Source: CAZSDW01 sp964605705
Lineage (GTDB): Bacteria > Fidelibacterota > UBA2242
Assembly (NCBI GenBank): GCA_964605705.1
Contig: CAZSDW010000023.1
Span: forward strand, 1-56,433
Direction of reading: 5' to 3'
DNA: 56,433 nt
The stretch's first letter is position 1; each line of letters starts with the position of its first letter. Position numbers and translations under genes: made by a program. Below are positions 28,651 through 37,516 of the stretch, one piece after another. The notes under the pieces were generated by a model. The model saw only the letters and a program-made list of their open reading frames with translations. It searched no databases and was not told where the DNA came from.

Positions 28651-30147
28651 CTAATAATAGAAATTTAAAGCAATTCCAATCCGATTTTTTGTCAAATCAA
28701 CCCGGTCAAGACCGTATTCTGAAAAATTATCTGTCACTTCGTCAATATCCATAAGTTGCATATCAATATTTTTTCGATTCCATTCAATGGCGACTCCAAA
28801 TACTTTCAACGGTCTGACTTCAAATCCGATTCCGTAACTAAATCCCCAGGATTGGTAAACCGGACCACCCAGTGATTCCTCGTCATAATAGGCATTCATA
28901 AATAATAGATTATATCCAAATCCAACATCGAAAAAGGGATAGAATAAAGGATAACGAATTGGTGCAAATCTTAAATCGAGCATAACCTGCGGACTCCAGG
29001 TAACCATAGTGAATTCATTGGGATTTTTCTCTTTTCCAATATCTGAAAACCAATCATCCAGATTACCCCGATAAATTCCCAAACCGAACTCTACTCCAAT
29101 ATTATCGTTAACTGAACTGGTATTATAGACTTCAATTCCGTCAAATGACTTAAGCGCCGGAAACGAGGTACCTGGTGTAATTGTCTGTTTGTACATTTGA
29201 ATATGATCGGAAATATTATCATTTATCGACATGATCAGATCATTCAGTTTGTCCGGTGAACCGGTCGAAATATATTTCAGCCGAAATCCTTTTGAAATCG
29301 ACTGCTTCTTTTTGGGCACTTCTTTGACAATTACTTCCGGTTCGACAATTTTTGACAGCGCTATATTCATGTCAAGAGGTTGTCCTTTGACGACACCGAA
29401 GGACTTTTCATACGACACATAACCTTCCCGCACGACTTTTAAAGTATAATTGTCAGCCGGTTCCAGTTCGATTCTCAAAGGCGATTCGCCGCGGTATTCA
29501 CCATTAATGAATATTTTTGAATATTGGGGTTCTACGTTAATATTTACCACAGTTTTAATTGGAGTGATGACGATTTGCTTCCCGGACAAACCAGAGATTT
29601 TTTGAGCAATCGATGGCATTGCCTGAGTGAGTACGATTCCAAGGCTTCCTTCGATATCTTCGATAGCGGTTCCTTCGATTTTACTGGTTTCCACATCAAT
29701 CAGGCGGGCACTGACCGTGAAAAATTCACCAACTTTGCTGATGGAACCGGCAATGATCTTTTTCACTCCGATTAATCGCCCAATTTCAATCGCGCATTCA
29801 TCGGTAGTACAATCGTTCAGTTGCAGTTTCATTTCATCGAGGATACGATTCATTTTGTCGCGTTCCATAACCTCGTATTTACCGGCATTGAAGATTTCAA
29901 TTCTAAGACGATCGGAAAGGGCTCTTGCTTCCGAATCAGTAACTCCATTCGGGTCTAACTCCAAAACTGCAACCGCAATTTTGACTTCTTCAGGCTTTAT
30001 GGTTTTTTCAACAATTGTAGCGCTCGTATCGGAGGCGGCAACCGTATCGCTGCTTACAGCATTCAGTACCTGATAAGTTTCCTGAGCGTAGATCGGTATG
30101 CTGAATATTAAAAACAAAATTAATAAACATCTCATTATTTGTGCCAT
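28651..30147 (-). CDS. CsgG-like and PEGA domain envelope protein
   Basis: The 498-residue protein has a signal peptide (MRCLLILFLIFSIPIYAQ after a four-residue lead). A CsgG/TolB-N-like domain follows (about 55-190, VAVLELDPNGVTDSEARALS and IGVKKIIAGSISKVG), then a PEGA domain (about 200-268, VNINVEPQYSKIFINGEYRG), then a Gly/aromatic-rich barrel-like region ending in FYY. It is a paralogue of the protein at 1587-2699, sharing the CxxxxC pair (CTTDEC here); the other lacks PEGA. It converges with the phosphatase gene with a five-base gap. PEGA domains bind surface or wall polymers in some proteins; the role here is not known. Confidence 0.8.
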   Translation of the reverse strand: MAQIMRCLLILFLIFSIPIYAQETYQVLNAVSSDTVAASDTSATIVEKTIKPEEVKIAVAVLELDPNGVTDSEARALSDRLRIEIFNAGKYEVMERDKMNRILDEMKLQLNDCTTDECAIEIGRLIGVKKIIAGSISKVGEFFTVSARLIDVETSKIEGTAIEDIEGSLGIVLTQAMPSIAQKISGLSGKQIVITPIKTVVNINVEPQYSKIFINGEYRGESPLRIELEPADNYTLKVVREGYVSYEKSFGVVKGQPLDMNIALSKIVEPEVIVKEVPKKKQSISKGFRLKYISTGSPDKLNDLIMSINDNISDHIQMYKQTITPGTSFPALKSFDGIEVYNTSSVNDNIGVEFGLGIYRGNLDDWFSDIGKEKNPNEFTMVTWSPQVMLDLRFAPIRYPLFYPFFDVGFGYNLLFMNAYYDEESLGGPVYQSWGFSYGIGFEVRPLKVFGVAIEWNRKNIDMQLMDIDEVTDNFSEYGLDRVDLTKNRIGIALNFYY

Positions 30148-30418
30148 TTTATATCCCGTTATTTTTTATCTTTTATCTTTAAGATAATATCCTTGATTAA
30201 TATAAGAAATTCCAGTTGTCATTTCATATTGAAAATATTGAAAAGCGTGATTAATATCACGAAATCCTTCAAAGAAATCCTATTTAAAAAATTTACATCA
30301 ACATATGAACCTTGTACAAAAAACAGAAATTTGGTAGATTTCAAAATGATTAACCCCATGAAAATAAAATTAATTAGACCAACTATTGCTTGGTGCTTTT
30401 CGAAAAGGAAAATGATTA
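30148..30418. promoter_or_regulatory. Divergent promoter region with CRP/FNR-like site
   Basis: This 271-bp AT-rich region drives divergent genes. It contains GTGATTAATATCAC (30247-30260), a perfect GTGA-N6-TCAC palindrome that extends to CGTGAT/ATCACG (30246-30261). The palindrome is 99 bp from the CsgG-PEGA start and about 160 bp from the GAF protein start. It could be a CRP/FNR-type operator. Confidence 0.4.
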
Positions 30419-31831
30419 ATGCCCAGTGAAATTCAGACCTTAGAATTATTGGCATCCAATTTCAACCTCATCCGGATTTACGACACACTCGATGAAAAAT
30501 GCCAGGTTCTCCTGGAAACAATCCGAAAATCCGGTTGGGGTCGGGTGACTCTTTCGTTTCTGAACAGTAAGTACGAAACCAAGAAAACGCTCTATTCGGG
30601 ATACCCAGACGACTTGATTAAAATTGCCGAAGAAAAAAAACTGAATCCATTGAAACGAAAAGAGTTGCTCAGTTCATTAGTTGAACGCTGGAAATTATCG
30701 ACTTTCTTCTATATTCCTTGGAAAGATGTCCGAGCACGAACCATTGTTTCCAGTGGCAGAACGACTGAAATTCCAATTATCGCCAAGGATCAATGGCATC
30801 CCATGGATCTGCTCTACGCCCCTCTCTATTATAAAACCAGACCGGTTGCCGTACTGACACTGGATGATCCAAAAGATTTAACGACTCCCAATAAAGCCAG
30901 GCTGAGGATACCACAAATCATCCACAGTACTCTGATACAGGTCATCAGCGAATACATTTCTCAGGAATATTTTTCTTACTCGAAAGAACTGAAAGATGCT
31001 GTCATGGCAAAAGGCACCATTGGCATCATCGAGGTTGCTCATGATACTAAAATCACAAATATCAACCTTGCCGGTGAACATATATTAAAACTCCGTAAAA
31101 AGAACATAGAGAGCTTGTTCTTTTTGAAATATTTCGCTGAACGGTTCACGAAAAATATTTTACCAACCTTCACTAAAGCCGCCGATACTTTAACACCCTG
31201 TAAGGTCGAAACAACTTATCTTTTCGGGGATGGAACCAGTCTCGATCTTGTCCTGGAGTTTTTTCCGCAACATGTCCTGTATGAATATATCGGGATGATT
31301 TGCACGATCACCTATCCTGAAAGTCGGGACCTCTATAAATTATATGAAAATATTTTAGATCGACTGGGTGAACTGAGCGAAAAACTGACCGGTGATTTTC
31401 CTGAAATTCAACAAAAAGTTATTTTTCTGCTATGTCGCCAATTTCATTTCCGGTTTCCTCGTATTTATCGAGTTTCCGATGATAATTCGACTCTGGAATG
31501 TATCCTGACCTTCGACAAGGAAACCCAGGATCTGAATTTCTTTGACCAGCCTTTCAACAGAAATAGCCTCGGCTCGACGGCAATCATTGAAAATGAAGTG
31601 GTGTTCTCGACAAAGGCTGACCGGCAGATTCGGGATATCAGACGTATCTGGGAGCGCCTGGACACACCCGGCGCAATTGCAATCCCTATTCACATCACAG
31701 AAACAGTCCGCGCAGTGCTGGTCTGCGATTTCCTGGAACCCCTGTTTGAGTTGGACCGCTCAAAGGAAATTGTTTTCAACTATTTTTCAATGATTTTAGG
31801 GATGACATTGAAACCTTATTTTAAAAATTAG
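30419..31831 (+). CDS. Tandem GAF-like sensory protein without output domain
   Basis: The 470-residue protein looks like a soluble sensor. It has an N-terminal GAF-like domain (about 15-180; IRKSGWGRVTLSFLN, LLYAPLYYKTRPVAVLTLDD), a middle PAS-like segment (about 190-290; GTIGIIEVAHDTKITNINLA, GEHILKL), and a second GAF-like domain (about 310-465; FNRNSLGSTAIIENEVVFST, GAIAIPIHITETVRAVLVCD). I see no kinase, GGDEF, HTH or phosphatase motif, so it must act through a partner. A lipoprotein gene follows 51 bases later. Domain names are from pattern recognition and need a profile search. Confidence 0.65.
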   Translation: MPSEIQTLELLASNFNLIRIYDTLDEKCQVLLETIRKSGWGRVTLSFLNSKYETKKTLYSGYPDDLIKIAEEKKLNPLKRKELLSSLVERWKLSTFFYIPWKDVRARTIVSSGRTTEIPIIAKDQWHPMDLLYAPLYYKTRPVAVLTLDDPKDLTTPNKARLRIPQIIHSTLIQVISEYISQEYFSYSKELKDAVMAKGTIGIIEVAHDTKITNINLAGEHILKLRKKNIESLFFLKYFAERFTKNILPTFTKAADTLTPCKVETTYLFGDGTSLDLVLEFFPQHVLYEYIGMICTITYPESRDLYKLYENILDRLGELSEKLTGDFPEIQQKVIFLLCRQFHFRFPRIYRVSDDNSTLECILTFDKETQDLNFFDQPFNRNSLGSTAIIENEVVFSTKADRQIRDIRRIWERLDTPGAIAIPIHITETVRAVLVCDFLEPLFELDRSKEIVFNYFSMILGMTLKPYFKN

Positions 31832-31882
31832 TAATTGCATTTTCATTTGAGCGCAACTATTTTATATTAAATAAAATTACTG

Positions 31883-32944
31883 ATGAGTAGTATGAGTCGG
31901 TCTGCTATAATCATTCGAATCATCTCTGGATTAACTCTTTGTTTTATAGTTAATTCCTGCTCTCACAGTTTTAATGTCAACGTCGTTGTTCCTGCTGAAT
32001 ATCTAAACGCTGACAATTCCAATGTCTCTCTTTATCTACTCAAAGACTCCGACTATAAAAATCTGCAAAAGATCAAAGACAATAACAGCAACTATTATCA
32101 AAGTAAGATCCGCTCTGTTTATGATAGCCTGAAGCATATCGAAGCAGAATATTCAAAAATCCTGCGGGAATATCATGAAGCAGCCGCTGAATGTTCAACA
32201 TTATCAAAATCATTGACGACTGAGTATTGCTCAAAAATCAGAGTTACACCAAATAGTTTGCTTAGAAACGGAGACCTTTGGAAACTAATTGCAGAATTCA
32301 CTAATACCGGTGATGAAGATGTTTGGGAATTGTTCATATCGGTCAAGTTTCAGGATACTTATATCATCAACAAAGAGCATTACTTTTTATTGATACTTCC
32401 TCATGAATCTATTTTATTTAAAAATATTGACTTTGATTTAAGTAAGAATCCACAGCTGCAATATTCGCTGGTTTCCTATCCCGGTGGCTTGAATGCCCTC
32501 ATTAAAGAAGCTCTGGTTATTGAAATAGATTCAACAATATCGACCTTCAGTTTCAGTCTTGACAAGTGTAATCGAGATATGGAAGTTTTTGAAAAACAAC
32601 TCGAGAAAATCGGAATATTTTATGATGTCTTAAGTGTGGAATTGTGTAGTTATCTTGAAAAATCGGTTCTTGATCCGGTTAACAATATACTGAGGTCGCA
32701 GCTGCGGAATTTTGAAGCGAAAACTTTTAGCGATGCGGCTGACACTATCAGATTCAATCAGTTGGAAAAGGGACAATATCAATTGCTTGTTTGTACGGAG
32801 ACCGGTCCGGGTGCACTGGAACGAATTATCCCGGTTAACCTCTCAGGCAATATAAACATCGACCTGATGAGATATTCACCTCAATCGATTTTTATTAGTG
32901 CGGAAAGTTTTATTTTGAAAATCCCGGATCTACCGGATAAATAA
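31883..32944 (+). CDS. Hypothetical lipoprotein
   Basis: I do not recognise a family. The 353-residue product has a hydrophobic N-terminus ending in a lipobox-like VNSC (about Cys26), a charged helical region that may be coiled coil (about 65-105, SLKHIEAEYSKILREYHEAA), a beta-rich central part (LWKLIAEFTNTGDEDVWELF, resembling an Ig-like fold), another helical segment with paired Cys, and a beta-rich tail. It lies 51 bases after the GAF protein on the same strand and converges with the EEP gene. A second ATG at 31892 is an equally possible start. Confidence 0.6.
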   Translation: MSSMSRSAIIIRIISGLTLCFIVNSCSHSFNVNVVVPAEYLNADNSNVSLYLLKDSDYKNLQKIKDNNSNYYQSKIRSVYDSLKHIEAEYSKILREYHEAAAECSTLSKSLTTEYCSKIRVTPNSLLRNGDLWKLIAEFTNTGDEDVWELFISVKFQDTYIINKEHYFLLILPHESILFKNIDFDLSKNPQLQYSLVSYPGGLNALIKEALVIEIDSTISTFSFSLDKCNRDMEVFEKQLEKIGIFYDVLSVELCSYLEKSVLDPVNNILRSQLRNFEAKTFSDAADTIRFNQLEKGQYQLLVCTETGPGALERIIPVNLSGNINIDLMRYSPQSIFISAESFILKIPDLPDK

Positions 32945-33003
32945 ATTTAATGCCCCGATTCTGCATCAATATCGATATCAAAATCCGTCGATATACAATA
33001 CTG

Positions 33004-34464
33004 TCAATTATTATTGACATTGCTGAATTTCATTCCCAGCGGTCTATGGTCGGAAATTTTTAGAGCGTATTCATTCCAGCCACTACTGAAATATTTTTCG
33101 ATTAACAGAGTTCGAATATCCGTATTGCTGTCCGCGAACTCATCAAACAATTCATCGCTGATAATAATATGGTCAATATGGCTTGGCCAGGTCGGGTAAG
33201 ACCATTGGCTACTACTGCCATTTGCAATACTCATATCGGCGAATTGAAAACTCGAACTTAATTCTATAAATGGTTGAAAGACATTGTAATTCTGATTGTC
33301 AGTGACTTCGTCGTTAAAATCACCAACGATAATGACATTTTCATCATCAAAATAATTCTGGATGTACTCAACCAGTAACTCACTGGCTTCCAGGCGACGC
33401 GCCCGGCTTTCACTATCCTCGTAGGCTTTAAAATGATTGTTGATGACAACTAACGGCACCTCTCTCCAATGACAACGCATGACCAGTGGTCGGCGTGGAA
33501 ACGCAGAGGATTCACGGGAGTAAATCTCATAAATGGAATCAATGATCACAGTTGTTGTATTATAGAGATATGCGATGTCCAGATCCGCATAAGCAGAATT
33601 TGCTCTGAATCCCTGATAATTATCTATAGAATCAATTAAAGCGCTGAAACTGCTACTGGATTCCACCTCCTGGAAAGCAATAATATCAACCTGCAATGCT
33701 TTAATCGCCTGTGCGAGACTGATTATTGTGTCACCATTTTTACGGGGAAAATTCTGGATATTCCAGGTCAGAATCTCGAACGAGGATTCAGTGCCGAAAT
33801 ACAGGTTTGTCAGACTCAGTGTGCCGGGCTTTTCTTTGACGATAGAACTTGTCTGGGAATTACTGATACCGGCATTTGCTGATATACGGTAATATACTGT
33901 GTCAGAACCGGAAATATTACTGTCAATATATTCAGTCTGATTGGCTGATACCTGATGATAATTATTCTGCCAATTGCGGTTGCCGATTTTTTTATCGACG
34001 ATAAACTGTTCTTCACCGACACTATTATCTGACCAGCTCAGCCGGAATTTTTGGGTATCTATCTGGCGAACGGCAACATTCGTTGGAACTGTGGCAGGAT
34101 CGAAATATGCCATCGGCTCAGAGAAATCGCTGGAATCATCAATCAGAATCGCCTGTAGCCGATAGGATAAAACGACCTCCGACGTAACATTCAGCGAGTC
34201 GAAACAGCTGGTGACATCAGCCGGAATTTCCTTGCAATTGTCATCCCATTCCCCTTCACCAACTCGCCGGCTGATCCGAATCGCCAACAGATCATTTGAG
34301 TTGGGATTCTGCCAGTTCAGTTGAAATTCATTCTCACCAACTTTAACCACATTGACGGGTACAGGTACGACTTTTTCATTTTTAGCCCGATTCATGTCCG
34401 GACACGAATAAAACAAAAAGAAAAAAATATATAATAATGGCAGTATGATGCGTTTTGGTTTCAT
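33004..34464 (-). CDS. Secreted endonuclease/exonuclease/phosphatase lipoprotein with fibronectin III-like domains
   Basis: The N-terminus has a lipoprotein-type signal (LLYIFFFLFYSC, Cys21). Two fibronectin III-like domains follow (about 33-120 and 125-212), then an EEP domain (about 228-480). The EEP catalytic set is complete: N235 in TWNIQN, E266 in AFQEVE, H344 in NNHF, D382/N384 in GDFND, D431/H432 in SHIDHI and D472/H473 in SDHRP. This family cuts DNA, RNA or phosphoesters. A lipid-anchored, extracytoplasmic DNase or phosphodiesterase is the natural reading. A strong terminator separates it from the upstream 5'-nucleotidase gene, so it may have its own expression. Confidence 0.85.
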   Translation of the reverse strand: MKPKRIILPLLYIFFFLFYSCPDMNRAKNEKVVPVPVNVVKVGENEFQLNWQNPNSNDLLAIRISRRVGEGEWDDNCKEIPADVTSCFDSLNVTSEVVLSYRLQAILIDDSSDFSEPMAYFDPATVPTNVAVRQIDTQKFRLSWSDNSVGEEQFIVDKKIGNRNWQNNYHQVSANQTEYIDSNISGSDTVYYRISANAGISNSQTSSIVKEKPGTLSLTNLYFGTESSFEILTWNIQNFPRKNGDTIISLAQAIKALQVDIIAFQEVESSSSFSALIDSIDNYQGFRANSAYADLDIAYLYNTTTVIIDSIYEIYSRESSAFPRRPLVMRCHWREVPLVVINNHFKAYEDSESRARRLEASELLVEYIQNYFDDENVIIVGDFNDEVTDNQNYNVFQPFIELSSSFQFADMSIANGSSSQWSYPTWPSHIDHIIISDELFDEFADSNTDIRTLLIEKYFSSGWNEYALKISDHRPLGMKFSNVNNN

Positions 34465-34477
34465 ATGTCATACAATT

Positions 34478-34513
34478 AAAAAAAGGAAACAGATCGTCTG
34501 ATTCCTTTTTTTT
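34478..34513 (-). terminator. Rho-independent terminator after the 5'-nucleotidase gene
   Basis: AAAAAAAGGAA (34478-34488) pairs with TTCCTTTTTTT (34502-34512), and CAGA pairs with TCTG inside, with a TCG loop. On the minus strand the stem ends in a run of seven T. It closes the 45492-34547 operon. Confidence 0.85.
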
Positions 34514-34546
34514 AATTTCTGTGGTTGAGACTTTTTCAAAGAGAAT

Positions 34547-36187
34547 CTATTTCCCAATCTCTTTCCAGCGTCCATCGGTTCCCGGCTTGATTGGTGAATG
34601 CAATTTGATATAGTCAATCAGTGACTGGCGCAACAGCAGTCCGGTATAATTGATCTGCTCCGGGGAAATTGTCGTTAGTCGATCGTATCCGGAATTACCT
34701 TCAGCCAGGTAATCGGAGACTGCCAGCATGTATTCCTTTTCCATTTCAATGGGTTTACCACCGATATAAAACTTATTGACCCGTGAGCCGTCCGGTTTTG
34801 AACGATCGATGACAATCTCCGCACCGGATATCAGCATTCCGTGGCTGCTACCGGAAACACGGTCTTCAACCAACGCCTGAAGAAATTCCCCCGTTACCTT
34901 TAAAACCACGACCCGATTGCCAAAAGGCATTACCGAAAAGACATGTCGTGGTGTAATCGCACCGGCGCGTAAATCCGCCCGCACACCGCCATGATTGGAA
35001 AAGGCAATATCAGCGCTGCTGGCTTCCCGCATGGCGTCGGTCAGCAAATTTCCCATGGGCGATTCACCGCTGTTGGACCGGGATACCGGACCGGTTGCCA
35101 ATCCGATAACCTCATCGAATCCGGCTTCGGCTTTTTGTACCCACTGATCAATTTGCCGGGCAATCGCCGTGTCGGGTAAAAAATCATCTTCAAACAGTGT
35201 AAAAATAGCGCCGTCGTCGGATACAAAATCATATCCCGCCAGCGTGCCGGTTTTGCGATGAATATAAAAATTCACATGCCCCAGATTACTGCCATTAGCG
35301 TAATTCTGAAAAATCAGAGTGTGATTGACGGGATCTTCCCAGGGTTCGTAAAAACCGTGGTGCAGATGTCCGGAGAATATAGCATCTATGCCCGGTACCC
35401 GATTAGCAATTTCCTGGGCGCTGGAACCATAATCTTCGGGTATTTCGCCGTTCTTTCGCTTTGCCATCATTTCCTTGTAGCCCTCTTCGGGATCGTAAGC
35501 AAGCCACGCATGAGTTGACACAATAATCGTATTGACACCCTGTGCCCTAAGTTCCGGGATATATTTCTTAATGCCCTCAATTTCTGGACGGAAATCCAAA
35601 TCTGCGACATGTTCAGGAAAGCTCATACTGGGTGTTGATGTAAGCGTCGCACCGATAATACCGATTTTGATACCCTGAATTTCTTTAATTATATATGGCT
35701 GAACAAATTCAGCTAACTTATCGGTAGATAGACGGTATAAATTGGATGCCAGAAACGGAAAATGTGCCAATTCCGATAATTTCTTGAGATTCTGCCAGCC
35801 GTTATCAAAATCGTGATTGCCAACTGTCAAGACATCATAGCCGACGGTGTTCATGTATTCAATAATCGCTTCGCCTTCGGATTTTGTGCCGATGGGCGTG
35901 CCCTGGTAGATATCACCGGCATCCAGCAGCAAAAAACCCCAGCCATTTTTTTCAGCTTCACGGCGTTGTTCAAGAATGTAACGCCCGGCTACCGCGCCAC
36001 CACCAAGTGTTGGTGGAAAATCGGGATTGATAAAACTGGCTTCACTCCGGTCGATTCCTCCATGGATGTCATTGGTAAAAATCGTTACGACTTTCAGATA
36101 CTCGTCACTGGGATAATCCATAGCGACTAACGACGGAAGAACCAGTAAAGCTATAAGGAAAAATAATATGGAGATTGTTGGTTTCAT
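34547..36187 (-). CDS. Secreted 5'-nucleotidase / metallophosphoesterase
   Basis: The 546-residue protein has a signal peptide (about 1-22), an N-terminal calcineurin-like metallophosphoesterase domain (FTNDIHGGIDRS, LLDAGDIYQGTPIG, VLTVGNHDFDNG, IVSTHAW, AIFSGHLHHGFYEP) and a C-terminal 5'-nucleotidase domain (SNSGESPMGNLLTDAMREAS, IAFSNHGGVRADL, YMLAVSDYLAEGNSGYD). It is the UshA type that removes phosphate from extracellular nucleotides so nucleosides can be taken up. It starts three bases after the FadL-like barrel gene and is the last gene before the terminator. Confidence 0.92.
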   Translation of the reverse strand: MKPTISILFFLIALLVLPSLVAMDYPSDEYLKVVTIFTNDIHGGIDRSEASFINPDFPPTLGGGAVAGRYILEQRREAEKNGWGFLLLDAGDIYQGTPIGTKSEGEAIIEYMNTVGYDVLTVGNHDFDNGWQNLKKLSELAHFPFLASNLYRLSTDKLAEFVQPYIIKEIQGIKIGIIGATLTSTPSMSFPEHVADLDFRPEIEGIKKYIPELRAQGVNTIIVSTHAWLAYDPEEGYKEMMAKRKNGEIPEDYGSSAQEIANRVPGIDAIFSGHLHHGFYEPWEDPVNHTLIFQNYANGSNLGHVNFYIHRKTGTLAGYDFVSDDGAIFTLFEDDFLPDTAIARQIDQWVQKAEAGFDEVIGLATGPVSRSNSGESPMGNLLTDAMREASSADIAFSNHGGVRADLRAGAITPRHVFSVMPFGNRVVVLKVTGEFLQALVEDRVSGSSHGMLISGAEIVIDRSKPDGSRVNKFYIGGKPIEMEKEYMLAVSDYLAEGNSGYDRLTTISPEQINYTGLLLRQSLIDYIKLHSPIKPGTDGRWKEIGK

Positions 36188-36190
36188 AAA

Positions 36191-37516
36191 TTAAAAATCA
36201 TATTTCAGAGTTAGCATGCCAACCAGGTATCCTTCACGAACTGTATCGTAATCAATCCGTTCTTCATTACTAATCGGGATAAAAAGATCACCGTACTGAT
36301 AATCGAGGTTTGCAAAAGCGCCGGAGATTTCCAGAGTCAAATTATCCCACTGATAACCGGTGCCGGCGCTGAACCAGTTGCGGTCCATGCCCGCATCGAT
36401 GGGATTGGGATCATGAAAATAACCCACTCTGAACGGAATTCCGGAGAAGAATACATGTTCGACGCCGACGCTGATTTTCCAAATATTGCGAAAATCAAAC
36501 ACGTCCTTTGACTTTGTACCATCGGGTGAAACAAAACGGTATTCCAGATCTGTCCAGTTCTGATTTACACATTCAAAAAATATCTGGGTTGGTATAATGT
36601 TTTGCGCTTTTAATGCCAGTCCCAGTCGCAATTCGCCCGGATAATCCCTTGTAAAACTGGCGTACTGACCGGTCGCATCCACCGAATATTGTGGCAAGGC
36701 TTCTGCCTCATTAAAATAGGGATAGATCAGAATATTTTTCTGCTCGGTTTCCGAGCGAAACCGATATGCCGCCGACAACGTCAAATATTTCCCGACATCA
36801 GCAACAAACCCAAAATTCGGCACAATCCGTGATGATATTTCCGGTTCTGCGGTATAAGTCACTGTAGTATCAGATGCCAGATTTGTGCTCGCTTCCCGAA
36901 CATCAATCTCATATTTTTCAGTGTAATTCCCTGGAATTATTGAGGTGATTCCGGCTCCAAGCCAGACTGCGTCTAATAATTTAAAAGAAGCACCCGCGGA
37001 AATATTGGCATCGGAACCCGTATTTTGAATCCGGTGATAACCAACCAGCGGGTCACGGTTATATTGACCGAAAACTGAGCCCCTTACCTCCTCTTTATAA
37101 ATAAAATCACGCTGATATTTTTGCTGGTATAACAACGCCAGATTTAACCTGGATAATAATTGGTAATTAATCCCGAATTGGAATTCCGGAAACCAGTTAT
37201 TGTTGACAACGTAGCTGTTATCCGCCAGGAAATCGCCGAAACTGTCCTGCACCGGGAATGAGCGTTTTTCTTTATCAGAGAATCCATTGATTCCCGCGAA
37301 AACCGATCCTTTTCCGGAGTTCAGTCCAAGCAGTGCCGGATTCGCTGCCAACGCTGTAGCGCTGCCGGCAGTTCCCCAGCCGGAAAGTCCCAGCGCCAGC
37401 TGCCGGGATTCGCCTGAAGCTGGTAAATCCCCTATCATCGGGCTGAAGTAACTCTGGCTAAAGCCTTGTGAACTGATGATTAAGATAATTGTTAAAGTGA
37501 GTAGTCGTTTTTTCAT
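36191..37516 (-). CDS. FadL/OmpP1-like outer-membrane protein
   Basis: The 441-residue product has a signal peptide (about 1-20), the early SGWGTAGSATALAANPALLG segment typical of FadL/PorV-like barrels (about 45-64), alternating hydrophobic strands throughout (FGFVADVGKYLTLSAAYRFR, ISVGVEHVFFSGIPFRVGYF), and a C-terminal Phe (LKYDF). FadL proteins import hydrophobic or aromatic molecules. In this operon it stands between the helix-hairpin-helix protein gene (directly adjacent, no spacer) and the 5'-nucleotidase gene, so a nucleoside or oligomer route is possible but unproven. Confidence 0.8.
   Translation of the reverse strand: MKKRLLTLTIILIISSQGFSQSYFSPMIGDLPASGESRQLALGLSGWGTAGSATALAANPALLGLNSGKGSVFAGINGFSDKEKRSFPVQDSFGDFLADNSYVVNNNWFPEFQFGINYQLLSRLNLALLYQQKYQRDFIYKEEVRGSVFGQYNRDPLVGYHRIQNTGSDANISAGASFKLLDAVWLGAGITSIIPGNYTEKYEIDVREASTNLASDTTVTYTAEPEISSRIVPNFGFVADVGKYLTLSAAYRFRSETEQKNILIYPYFNEAEALPQYSVDATGQYASFTRDYPGELRLGLALKAQNIIPTQIFFECVNQNWTDLEYRFVSPDGTKSKDVFDFRNIWKISVGVEHVFFSGIPFRVGYFHDPNPIDAGMDRNWFSAGTGYQWDNLTLEISGAFANLDYQYGDLFIPISNEERIDYDTVREGYLVGMLTLKYDF

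Noticed and set aside
33002..33019. Hairpin TGTCAAT / ATTGACA at the end of the EEP gene as a terminator
   Set aside because: It overlaps the coding end and has no T run on either strand.
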